Assembly (NCBI RefSeq): GCF_000210295.1
Contig: NC_026743.1
Span: 248,001 to 312,000 of the forward strand
Direction of reading: 5' to 3'
Source of the DNA: Trypanosoma brucei gambiense DAL972
Lineage: Eukaryota; Euglenozoa; Kinetoplastea; Trypanosomatida; Trypanosomatidae
Length of the DNA stretch: 64,000 nt
This document shows positions 30,744 through 40,072 of the stretch, in pieces (positions within the stretch are counted from its first letter, which is position 1; each line of letters begins with the position of its first letter). Below the pieces are notes generated by a model, which was not told the DNA's origin, did not search any database, and saw only the letters and a program-made list of their open reading frames with translations. The position numbers and the translations under genes were made by a program.

Positions 30744-32135
30744 ATGCTGTGCCACACGTCGCTTTTTCTTATCTCGTTGCTACTCTTATTGCAGAGTGCA
30801 AGCGCCCTTCAGGCTATCCGCCGTCCGACGCTTCGCACGACGGGCTCTGGTTGGGAGCCTTGTGACCCCGGCGTTAATCAATGGAGCGGATATTTTGATA
30901 TTCCTGGAGAGCAGAGTGACAAACATTACTTCTACTGGGCATTTGGACCACGTGATGGCAATCCCAATGCCCCAGTGCTCCTGTGGATGACAGGTGGTCC
31001 TGGATGTAGTTCCATGTTTGCGCTACTTGCAGAGAATGGACCTTGCCTTATGAACGAAACGACTGGTGACATATACAACAATACGTACTCGTGGAACAAC
31101 CACGCGTATGTAATATATATCGATCAACCTGCCGGTGTGGGCTTTTCGTATGCGGATAAAGCGGATTATGATAAGAATGAAGCGGAGGTATCGGAGGACA
31201 TGTACAACTTTCTACAGGCCTTCTTTGGTGAGCACGAGGACCTGCGTGAAAACGACTTCTTTGTTGTTGGGGAAAGCTACGGTGGCCACTTTGCTCCGGC
31301 TACAGCTTACCGCATTAACCAAGGCAATAAAAAGGGTGAAGGCATATACATTCCTCTTGCAGGATTGGCTGTAGGAAACGGTTTAACAGATCCGTATACA
31401 CAATATGCGTCATATCCCAGACTTGCATGGGACTGGTGCAAGGAAGTTCTTGGAAGTCCGTGTGTATCTTCCTTTGTTCATGTGATGATGTCGGCGATGG
31501 TGCCCGCTTGTCAAAGTACTATTTCTGCTTGTGACGCTGATAATTCATCATCCGCGGACTCGTCGTGCAAGCTTTCCCGTGTGACTTGTGGTCCGATGGT
31601 AGCTCTGTTTTCAGCTACAGGCCTGAACGTTTATGATATTCGTAAGCCATGTGATGGGCCATTATGTTACAACACAACGGGAGTTGACAACTTTATGAAC
31701 CGTGAGGATGTTCAGAGGTCTCTGGGTGTAGATCCAATGACTTGGCAAGCTTGTAACATGGAGGTGAACCTGATGTTTGCCGTTGACTGGTTTAAGAACT
31801 TTAACTACACAATTAGTGGACTCCTCGAAGATGGAGTTCGAGTAATGATTTATGCCGGTGATATGGACTTTATCTGCAACTGGATTGGAAATAAGGAGTG
31901 GACACTTGCACTTCAGTGGTCTGGAAGTGAAGAGTTTGTGAAGGCCCCTGATACCCCATTCTCATCTATTGATGGTAGTGCTGCGGGTCTTGTACGTAGC
32001 GTATCATCAAACACATCGTCAATGCACTTCAGTTTTGTGCAGGTGTACCGTGCGGGTCACATGGTGCCGATGGATCAACCTGCTGCGGCATCCACTATAA
32101 TTGAGAAATTCATGAGGAACGAACCACTCTCGTAA
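30744..32135 (+). CDS. CBP1: Serine carboxypeptidase III, array copy 4 (mosaic lid)
   Basis: 463 residues with the same signal peptide and catalytic residues as copies 2 and 3. The lid region is a mixture: GSPCVS and CKLSRVTC as in copy 1, DADNSSSADS and NVYDIRK as in copies 2-3, and a private stretch SFVHVMMSAM. The array homology ends about 33 bases after the stop (GTGTATTGCAT), so this is the last copy of the array and the last intact gene of the + strand run. Confidence 0.95.
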   Translation: MLCHTSLFLISLLLLLQSASALQAIRRPTLRTTGSGWEPCDPGVNQWSGYFDIPGEQSDKHYFYWAFGPRDGNPNAPVLLWMTGGPGCSSMFALLAENGPCLMNETTGDIYNNTYSWNNHAYVIYIDQPAGVGFSYADKADYDKNEAEVSEDMYNFLQAFFGEHEDLRENDFFVVGESYGGHFAPATAYRINQGNKKGEGIYIPLAGLAVGNGLTDPYTQYASYPRLAWDWCKEVLGSPCVSSFVHVMMSAMVPACQSTISACDADNSSSADSSCKLSRVTCGPMVALFSATGLNVYDIRKPCDGPLCYNTTGVDNFMNREDVQRSLGVDPMTWQACNMEVNLMFAVDWFKNFNYTISGLLEDGVRVMIYAGDMDFICNWIGNKEWTLALQWSGSEEFVKAPDTPFSSIDGSAAGLVRSVSSNTSSMHFSFVQVYRAGHMVPMDQPAAASTIIEKFMRNEPLS

Positions 32136-32368
32136 CCGGAGTCTGTTCGAATTTATGTGTATTGCATAAAGACTAGTATATATTTCCTTCTGTACCTGTG
32201 GTATAAGACAGGGTCGTTCCCTTCAGTTATTAGTATGCTTTCTATTTTTGATCTCGTAGTATTTTTTTTCAATCGGAAAAGTAGCGGATCCCAGCTGGCG
32301 CATGCTGGTGACTATAGTAATGTTTTGTAACGGCGAGTGCTTTTGGTGTCCTTGAATGTAGTTTCTTT

Positions 32369-32818
32369 TTGCGATCCCCCTTTTTTTTGGGGGGGGGGGG
32401 ACGGGGCGGTAATTTGTTGGTGGATGTTTTGAAATATTCCTTTTTTCCGTGTAGACTACTGACTTTTTGCGTGTTTTACCTTTTGTCTTTGTTCAATCTC
32501 ACTAGAGGGGATCTTAGTTTTTTAGTTATTTGTGGTTGTGCCCACTCCACCGCGCCGTGGCTTCCGGAACTGCGCGAACTACAAGATATAATTGCAAGCG
32601 TGTTTATTCAACGCGCTGACAAATTGCGGGACGAGGTTATGGAACTCCTTCATGAGACAGTTTTGATGCATATTGAAAGAGACAAGGGATTGACTGAGAG
32701 GAGTATACAAAAGTCTATTCTTTTATTGCTGCAACAGAAGGAGGAACTGAGTGTTCCAGTTATGACGAAGTGCTTGAAACAGATAGAAATAGAAGGATTT
32801 AGTAAAGTCGTGTCATGA
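32369..32818 (+). pseudogene. Possible gene remnant, no usable start
   Basis: The last about 88 codons (from PWLPELRELQDI to IEIEGFSKVVS) read like real protein: helical, charged, with balanced composition. Upstream the frame becomes T-rich and there is no early ATG; the first ATG (32639) would give 59 residues. It may be a 5'-truncated remnant or a small real gene. I do not recognise the family. Confidence 0.3.
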
Positions 32819-33213
32819 TTGAGGGTTTTGAATCCCCCTTTTCCGTCACCGTATGTTTCGTGTACCTCAGTGTCCCACATATGATAGGAAGTGTTTCCGT
32901 ATTTATTCATCACAAACACTCACTTTTTTTATCCGAAGGGGCAAGTTTTCGGAGTCGGTTGCTCAAAAAGAGTAAAGCACTTGACATTCTGCGGGTCCGT
33001 TTGAGTATGTGTGAGTGAATGTGTTGAGTGTGCCTTTGCGAGAGGGCTGTGCATATGTGCCCGCCCTTGTATGCATCGGCTGCCTCTTTGGAAGGCGGTA
33101 ACCACTAACAACCAGATTCCAAGTGGTTAACAGATACGGCACGAATACCAACTTTAGCAGCCTCCAACATTCCCCCCCCCCCTGATGATGAATGGTTTTG
33201 AAGCCCCATATCC

Positions 33214-33941
33214 TCATTCCCGCACAACTGTTTCATTCGACACCTTCTTCATTAGTACAATGAGGTCCACCTCCTTGATGTTTATGCGCCTCATGATTCT
33301 TCCAGGCGCCGCGGCTCCGCACCCCTTCCTCCTAGCAACTGCTTGAGCCGCAATTTGGCGAATAAAATGTGCAATGGTATCATTGAGATGTTCTCCTCTC
33401 TTCAACAACTTTCTCACGTGTGGCACGGTACTCTGTCGTGCTCCGCCTCCCAAATGTCGGTCAAACGATCACCCTCCACGAATACGATAGCCTCTAAGGC
33501 TTTCAACGTACAAATCTCCCTGTCATTCCCAAGTGTTGCATCGCAAGGGATCCAACTGCAACTGCTTCCAGAGTTCCTCAAAGCTTTCCATATTGTTATC
33601 TCAGAGTGTTTAAAGCAGATCACATAAGACGGGGGAACTCTCCTTTAACTGATCTTTATCGTATTAGGGCTCTTCTGTTGGCAACTGAAAATACCTGTTC
33701 CATACATTCACCGGTTATCAACTTAACATCCTTCTTCTGCGCAACGGCTCCGGCTTTTCCATGACTCCATTAGAGCCGTTTTATATTTGAGGGTGGGGAA
33801 GTAGGTTGATGTGACCTTGGGCTGCTCCTCATCCGAAAGCCCAAGCGGAGTTACCATGCTTTCTGGAGTTCCTTCTGTTTTCGATTCCTCAACAACGGAC
33901 GCTCCACCACGAATAGACACAGACAAGCTGCCGCCACCCAT
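33214..33941 (-). pseudogene. Decayed coding-like remnant
   Basis: On the - strand, protein-like pieces continue across different frames: a 72-codon piece ending near 33723, then pieces with QKKDVKLITGECMEQVFSV and NNMESFEELWKQLQLD (about 33740-33545), then NDTIAHFIRQIAAQ and INIKEVDLIVLMKKV (to 33214). Several stops and frame changes separate them. This looks like an old pseudogene. RHS or ingi/DIRE-type elements are common at such places in T. brucei, but I cannot match these residues to either family. Confidence 0.35.
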
Positions 33942-34139
33942 GTTGGAGGGGGTCGTTTGTAGGCTTTGATAAATGTAGAATGTTGGTAGTCAGCTTCCCC
34001 TAATTGTTATGGATGTCTCCCTTGAGGGCGCCAAAAGCCCACCATGTTTTAATGATCCATCCTCAAAAGGGGCAACCTCTTGCCATCCGAGGCACCGCCC
34101 GTGTTTCGCCGTTCACAGTGAAATGGAATTTTCCCTACC

Positions 34140-34574
34140 TTGCAGTTGGTATATCACTTGAAGGGTGAGAGGCGGTTACGGGCATCGCTTGTGGCGAAAC
34201 GCTTGGCAACGTTTCAAGTGCCGGGGGCGCGGCTTTGCATCATGCTTCTTTCCTCGTCTCAGCAATGTATGCCGCAGGAACCGCCCCGCATTCTCTGCAA
34301 TGTCGAAAGTGTGGGGTCGGGTGGTAATGACGTGGTGATGGTTTTTGACGGTGGAGCCATGGCATTTGCTGGCGAACATAATCCCCATTGTACTGTTAGA
34401 AGGTTCACATCAAATATACCAATGAGAGCAGAAACCCTCAAGAGGATGAAGTGCAGAAAGGCGGCCCGAAAATCTCCGCCCCCGCTCGCTTCTGAAAAGG
34501 AGGGTTTTGCCACTCAACAGCAATTGAGCCTCATGTTTTCAGTGGAACGTGGGGGAGCAGAAAAGGAGGTTTGA
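34140..34574 (+). pseudogene. Uncertain coding-like fragment
   Basis: An open stretch of 144 codons on the + strand begins with TTG, has no domain and overlaps an 84-codon - strand frame. Composition is less AT-rich than its surroundings, which hints at former coding sequence. Neither strand gives a recognisable protein. Confidence 0.2.
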
Positions 34575-35163
34575 AAAGTATCAAAGGCCAGAGCGGTTGG
34601 CTCGTAACGGCTGCTGCGGATGCTGAGGTTTTGGAGGGTCTATTATTTGAATTGTGATGGAGTAACTGAAGGGGCATGAACATTCAAAATGACGTTGGGA
34701 GGGTTTGCTAAGCTTTACGATACAAACGGTAAGTGTGGGTGCGACCCGACCGTTTGGACTACTTTCACGGAGCGTACATCATGCTAGGGGAGTGATTTTT
34801 TTTTTTTTTTACGAAAGGGTTTGTTTTTCTCGATCACGATCCAAGGTTATTTTTCATACCTCCCCATGCATTTCCCCAATTCGAAGCTTGGCATTGCAAT
34901 TTCCTGGGTCTATTTTTGGGACTGGAAGTGGCTGTTTCCTTGTGTTGTGAAAAGGATGGGGGACGCGACGTATCAAGTGGTAATCAGTGACCCCCCCCCC
35001 CCCAAAGCCCTCTTTTGTCAACGGCAGAAAAACAAACTATAACTTCATGGACGTTAGCAACATTGGCAATGCGTTAGGCTAAAAAGAAGTTGCCGTTACG
35101 CCTCATTGATGTAAAAACACAATGAAACGGTTCTGTTTGCGTACATGTGTGTGTGCCCGCTTG

Positions 35164-35218
35164 TGTTTGGTAGGCGATTTTTTTTTTTTGTATTTGGTAG
35201 GCGATTTTTTTTTTTTTT
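35164..35218 (+). repeat. Two-copy tandem repeat with T-runs
   Basis: The sequence TTTGGTAGGCGA followed by a run of T (12, then 14) occurs twice in a row, 27 bases apart. It looks like slippage or a small duplication next to a homopolymer in the strand-switch region. Confidence 0.8.
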
Positions 35219-35993
35219 GTAGAGTGATCGTCAGACCACTGACCGGTGCGTGCCATTGGACAGCTTCATAGCCGTTATTTCAATTGGAAGCGCGCCTTGC
35301 TTTATAGCGCAGAGACTACAAATAGCGGTAGAGCCGCTGCCGCGGTGCTCGCCATCATGCGCATAGGCGATTGGAATGTGTAATGTCAGTCATTCCACCG
35401 ATCCAGAGTTCCCTTTCCCCTTCTTTTACACTCCCTTCGGGCCCAAGTTTCATTCCAACCGAACAAACCGGTGTTTGTGTTGCGTTATTGGTGCCCCTTA
35501 TCGGTGTTGAGGTTTTTTTTTCTCCGACTGACCTAGCTGGGGCAGCAACTGTTGTTTTACTTCAAGGGGCCGTTTGCTGCGCTGCCCCGTCCTCACACTA
35601 ACGAAAAAAAAACGGGTTTTGTGGCAAGAATGGAAATAGAAGAGGGCACCTCTCAAAACTGGCGGAACCAGCACAAAGTGAAACGCATGGTGTTAAACTA
35701 CGCACGCACGCCAAACAGCAGGAGATAAATGCGAAACGACCTTCACATATTGCGCGGATATTTATGAGGGCGCGTGCCTGGTAAATGGTTTCCGCAGACA
35801 ACTTACACACTCGGCAGCAACTTAGCTTTCACTCTTAGTAAGGTGAAATGGGTCCTCTCCAACCTCCCCTTTACCCCTTCGCGCATACGCTCGAAAACAG
35901 TTCCGTCTCCCGCTAGCGCCACAGAAACGATGTCCCCCTAGCGACAACCACGCGCATTCTCCACGACCACTGTTTTTTTCAACCACATCTTTT

Positions 35994-37022
35994 TTACACA
36001 GAAAGAGTGGTTGCCCACACGGCAGACCCGGACGCGCGGAAAATGACGTTGACGATCCACTCTAGCACCGTAACGGGGAAGAGGAGCAAATTAAGTGGAA
36101 AGGGTAGTGAAAAACCGTTCGCGGCTTGCCATGTGAATCCGATGACGGCGAGGCCGAAAGCGAATGCCTTCACCCAACTATCATCGACCTTCACATCCTG
36201 TACCACGATTCCTCTTGTTTTGGCCAACTCGAGGGCGCTATCCACAAGCATTTTTGAGCCTCGTGTGGCGCAGTGCAGGGTGATGGTGTATTGGCTCGCA
36301 AGCACGGCAATGGTTGTGCCTAGGGCCCCAAAAAGGAAGTTGGAAAAGGGGCCTGCAAGTTTCTGTAGCTCCGGTGGCAGCGACTCTTCGAGGATGGCTT
36401 TAAGTGGGAAAAAACGTGGGCCTGTATCTGCGAGAATACAACCCAGTGTGACGTAATAGGCGAAGCGATCCCGCAACGCTGCCACAACCGCCATGAATGC
36501 CAGGGCAACCGCAGCGAGTTCCTCCTTCACACTGACGGGGTCGACAGATTGCAGAAAGATACGTAACTTGCGCGAGAGCAGTTCATTCTTCGAGAGACTT
36601 TCGTCGCCTGTGGTAACGGTGTAACCATAGCCCGGGGCGTCATCTTTCCTACTGGCCTCCATCGCCGCGACGTAATTCCGGTGAATGACCTCGGCACTCT
36701 TTTTAATGCGATCCCAGCTGGTGAGGTAAACGATTTCCACGGTTGAAAACAGCGTGAAGAAGCAACCCCCAAAGAAACAAATGGAAAAACCAGCGATGAG
36801 AGGGAGTATTTGGTTCAACTCGTGGGAAGACAGGGACTTAGCGTAGTCCATAAACCTGACGAACAGGGCCTCCACAAACGGGTAGAGAACGTCAAGAGCC
36901 CTCAGAATAGCCTGCGTCAGAGATTTTGCGCCCCCTATCAACGCTGTCTGCTTGGGAAACTGCCGCTCCAAGGCAGCGAAAAAGTATTCCATGGGTCCCT
37001 CCAGGCACCTTTCTTCCGCCAT
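35994..37022 (-). CDS. Conserved multi-pass membrane protein, function unknown
   Basis: From the first ATG (37020-37022) the protein has 342 residues; the frame is open 22 codons further up, but only from GTG. Hydrophobic segments: ILPLIAGFSICFFGGCFF (about residues 93-110), VALAFMAVVAAL (about 180), FGALGTTIAVLA (about 245) and a C-terminal pair near 300-325. A Lys/Asp-rich loop with AAMEASRKDD lies between. It is the last gene of the - strand run before the switch region. I do not recognise a named family, though the FFGG segment followed by EASRKDD seems familiar from uncharacterised protist proteins (uncertain). Confidence 0.8.
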   Translation of the reverse strand: MAEERCLEGPMEYFFAALERQFPKQTALIGGAKSLTQAILRALDVLYPFVEALFVRFMDYAKSLSSHELNQILPLIAGFSICFFGGCFFTLFSTVEIVYLTSWDRIKKSAEVIHRNYVAAMEASRKDDAPGYGYTVTTGDESLSKNELLSRKLRIFLQSVDPVSVKEELAAVALAFMAVVAALRDRFAYYVTLGCILADTGPRFFPLKAILEESLPPELQKLAGPFSNFLFGALGTTIAVLASQYTITLHCATRGSKMLVDSALELAKTRGIVVQDVKVDDSWVKAFAFGLAVIGFTWQAANGFSLPFPLNLLLFPVTVLEWIVNVIFRASGSAVWATTLSV

Positions 37023-37584
37023 GTTCCTCTCTCTGTTGTTTTTTTTTCTTTTTGCTTCAACCCACTTGTGCTCGTCAGAGACACCCACCAGCCGCGTTGT
37101 TAACGAATATGAATACCTTTAATCCGCACGTCTGCGTTTATTCCTCTCACTTGTCGGAGGTATTATATTATCGTTTTTTTTCCTTTTTCCTTTATTCCTA
37201 GAACCCTGATCGTATTACGTAAATTCGTAGAGCGAAATGAGGAAAGATGCCGTGGATGTTCGCGTAGAACAACTAACTCCATTTTCTCTCCGGACAAGTA
37301 AATGACAGTCACTTATGAGGTGCTTTCAGCTTCCGAGTCCTGTCTTCGCATTTCCCCTCCTAAATGCTTGGGCACACATCCACATATACAAATGATTGCA
37401 CATTCATGCAAGTACGCTTATGTGAGTGTCCTTTGAAGTAAAACATGGGAAGGTTCAATACGAAACGCACTTATGGAAGTAGCTATGTCACTAGCCGTAC
37501 TGCAATGGCCTTAGTTTGTTTGTTTGTTTGTTTGTTGTTTTTTTACAAAAAAATAAAAATAAAATGTACACACGCAAGGACGTG
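37023..37584 (-). other. Intergenic region
   Basis: No gene. A (GTTT)n microsatellite lies at about 37513-37533 and an A-rich tract at 37546-37565. For the - strand gene downstream, the splice tract should appear as purine-rich sequence on the + strand; a modest candidate lies near 37232-37255. Confidence 0.45.
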
Positions 37585-38343
37585 TTATTTCCGCAACCTC
37601 TTGGACTCTGGTACTTGAAATCGAAGCCCTTCCGGGTCGTACACCAACACACTTGGTTTTCTTGAGAGCAGAGCGTCAGGAGTTCTCTCGCCATCCGAAG
37701 CGTGGGCAGCTCTTGCTGCAGAAATAAAATACTCAACCTCGTGCGTCGGTACCACGATCCCAATTGCTACCATATTATTCCACACTGCCTGCATCTTAAT
37801 AAGCCGCCGCATCACATGGTACATCTGCACCCGAACGGGAATGAACGCGTCCACACGAAAGAACTCCATCATTATAGTTTCATTACTGGGTTCATTATTG
37901 CTAGTCGGAACTACAACGGGAACGGGCAATGTGAGTGTTCCTGTCATTGGAAAGAATTCGTCATCATTGTGACTTGTGGAGTTCGCACTCGTTGCTGTGG
38001 GAGGAAGGGGTGCCACACCTGCAGCCGATACTTCACCTCTCAAGCGCACTGCGTTAAGGTATGAGTGCCACGCATAACTCCAACTTTCGTGCTGAAGCTG
38101 TGGTCGCTCCGGGGAAAACCCGTACGGCCGCAACCGCAACTCCCCTGATGAAAAACAGGACTCCTGTCGCCGTTGGTGGTTGGGTGATGCCTCATCATCA
38201 AGTTCCCTTATCGTTTGCTTTACAGTTGCAGTGATTGAAGGACACACCTTTGCATGAAAATGTGAGAGTGTCACGGCGCGGCTGCTGCCAATGTTAAGCA
38301 GAACAGGGCAAAAAGGCCTACGTGTTGTTAACGACATGCGCAT
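37585..38343 (-). CDS. Hypothetical protein, possible mitochondrial presequence
   Basis: 252 residues from ATG 38341-38343. The N-terminus (MRMSLTTRRPFCPVLLNIG) is basic and hydroxylated with no acidic residue in the first about 45, which fits a mitochondrial targeting peptide. The middle is Ser/Thr/Pro-rich, with VPVVVPTSNNEP. The C-terminal part (about 160-252) looks folded: IPVRVQMYHVMRRLIK and IGIVVPTHEVEYFISAA. I see no known catalytic motif. Confidence 0.65.
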   Translation of the reverse strand: MRMSLTTRRPFCPVLLNIGSSRAVTLSHFHAKVCPSITATVKQTIRELDDEASPNHQRRQESCFSSGELRLRPYGFSPERPQLQHESWSYAWHSYLNAVRLRGEVSAAGVAPLPPTATSANSTSHNDDEFFPMTGTLTLPVPVVVPTSNNEPSNETIMMEFFRVDAFIPVRVQMYHVMRRLIKMQAVWNNMVAIGIVVPTHEVEYFISAARAAHASDGERTPDALLSRKPSVLVYDPEGLRFQVPESKRLRK

Positions 38344-38830
38344 AAGGCGCCCATACAGACTATGTTTCCCCCAGGGTTATACGCGTGGAAGCTGGGGTGC
38401 CACTGAATGCCTTTACTCGTCCTATTATTATATTCGAGCAAACCGTCGATCGACACACACGCCGCGTAGTTTGATGCGTAGGAGAGGCAAAAAGAAAAGA
38501 AAAGAAAAAGGTAGAACAATATTAAGCTGCACCCAATTGACGCAGCACCCCAGAAACAAAACCGGTAGAAGCACATATTGTTTGTTAGGAATGTACTATT
38601 ATCGCTACACATCCGGAATCGCTAACCACGGAACACACAACAACAAATAAGCGAACCGAGTTGTGCGCCCACACTGGTGTACGGGAGAAGTGAGGAGTGG
38701 CATCATATCCTTCCCCATTGTCAATGTTTCACTATTTTCCCACCACCATCTCTCATCCATCAGGTAGCCCGTAGGCGGACGTTCGTGTACGCCCGTTTAC
38801 TGCTTTGAAAGAAGCAGCGACTTCTTGGTT
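38344..38830 (-). other. Intergenic region
   Basis: No gene. A purine-rich + strand block at 38478-38510 (polypyrimidine on the - strand) is the likely splice tract for the gene ending at 37585. Confidence 0.5.
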
Positions 38831-39616
38831 TCAGTCCACCAACTGCTCCAACTCCTCAGCGCTTAGCGGTGTCGTGACGGACGCCACAATAGGTTTTATC
38901 ACCTCCATGAACTGCTCCACATCGACCCGCACTTTGCAGTCCACATGCCCACCACCCATCCAAAACACTGCCGGTGTAAGTTGTAAGATTTTGTCGCTCA
39001 GAATTACTGGAATTTCCGTCGGTGTGCCGAATGGAGCGACAGCGCCGTGACCAAAGCCGGTTAACTGTAGTGCAACATCTGGCGCGGCAAGGCGAAAGTT
39101 GAACTTTTTCTTGCCAAGTCCCTCGTTCAGACCCTTCACATGCCGCATGACCATCTCCGCGTCAAACTTCTCCGTGTAGGGGTACACAATAAGATAGTAC
39201 CGAGAGTTTTCTCGGACGCCGCAATCCTTGTTGGTGCAGTGAGTATTTTCCATGAGAATTGACTTGCACAGATGATGAACGCTGGGGGCGGCAAGCTCGT
39301 CCCGACGCCACTGCAGCGTGTGCTGATAGTAGTCGGAGGGCACCCAACGAAAAACTGCAGTGGTGAGGGAATGCTCGATGCACCAGCGACGCAGAGCCGC
39401 CACTTCGGGAGTATCCTGAGGGCATGGCTGGAGTTCCTTTAAGTCACAAGGGTCACGATGATGTGCCACTGCCGTTGCCTCATTCCTGGGAGTTGTATTT
39501 GCATTCTGCTGCCCTTCGCCCAGTGATGCCAAGGCCTTCCTCAACTTATTGATATTATTCTCCATGAGTGTATATCGCTGAACCAGCGCCTGGATGCGGG
39601 TTTCCACACTTGTCAT
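38831..39616 (-). CDS. YbaK/ProX-type aminoacyl-tRNA editing domain protein
   Basis: 261 residues from ATG 39614-39616. A short helix with heptads (residues 1-35) precedes a YbaK-like domain (about 75-255). Supporting segments are HHLCKSILMENTHC, SRYYLIVYPYTEKF, GLGKKKFNFRL, LTGFGHGAVAPFG, IPVILSD and WMGGGHVDCKV. In this fold the Lys and the Gly-rich loops bind mischarged tRNA ends, and relatives hydrolyse Cys- or Ala-tRNA(Pro). The substrate here is unknown. The next - strand gene upstream is an aspartyl-tRNA synthetase. The protein could instead be a non-catalytic family member. Confidence 0.85.
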   Translation of the reverse strand: MTSVETRIQALVQRYTLMENNINKLRKALASLGEGQQNANTTPRNEATAVAHHRDPCDLKELQPCPQDTPEVAALRRWCIEHSLTTAVFRWVPSDYYQHTLQWRRDELAAPSVHHLCKSILMENTHCTNKDCGVRENSRYYLIVYPYTEKFDAEMVMRHVKGLNEGLGKKKFNFRLAAPDVALQLTGFGHGAVAPFGTPTEIPVILSDKILQLTPAVFWMGGGHVDCKVRVDVEQFMEVIKPIVASVTTPLSAEELEQLVD

Positions 39617-40072
39617 TTTTATCTTTTCCCTTAGTTATTTCTCTGATGGGGTAAATATGTGCCTTCCGCCTCGTGGGTCTCTCTACTAGTTCGCATTAAT
39701 AACCACGTAGGGGGGCGGAGGAATAATATACCAAATGCGCGCCCTTAGGGTGACACCAGGGAACAGGTGCTTCTTGCAACTTTCATTTATTAAACATAGT
39801 CTTCCCTTATGCCTGCGAATGAAGAACTGCAAACTTACAAAACAGTGGCACCAGATCCATTGAACCACAAAAACATGGCAACCCATACCTACCTACACGA
39901 ATACGATTAATTCACGCGGTGCGGTCCACCTCAAATACACCGCTGAGCAGTTCCAAACGGGCCCACCCACGTGCACTATCAAAGGCACTAGTGTGACCCT
40001 ACAAAGCGTAACAGCAGGTGTTTCTCAACAACAAGGAAACACAAAACATCTCAACACACACACACACACACG
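39617..40072 (-). other. Intergenic region
   Basis: No gene. A (CA)n run lies at about 40054-40070 beside the AspRS stop. No strong - strand pyrimidine tract stands out; a weak one is complementary to about 40027-40047. Confidence 0.4.

Larger units (their letters stand above)
32136..35993. other. Convergent strand-switch region
   Basis: The + strand genes end at 32135 and the - strand genes end at 35994, so the two transcription units meet here. No intact gene is visible in 3.9 kb. It contains decayed coding-like pieces (separate entries) and long homopolymers: 12 G at 32389-32400, 11 C at 33172-33182, 16 T at 34797-34812, 13 C at 34991-35003. In T. brucei, convergent regions are termination sites with variant histones H3v/H4v and base J; this is expected here but not visible in sequence. 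I do not see a clear tRNA gene. Confidence 0.8.

Noticed and set aside
33214..33453. RHS or ingi retroelement fragment
   Set aside because: Location would fit, but I could not match any piece to motifs of these families, so I list it only as an unassigned remnant.
40053..40072. (CA)n run as a regulatory element of AspRS
   Set aside because: It is a short simple repeat just after the stop codon, common in this genome, with no further evidence.
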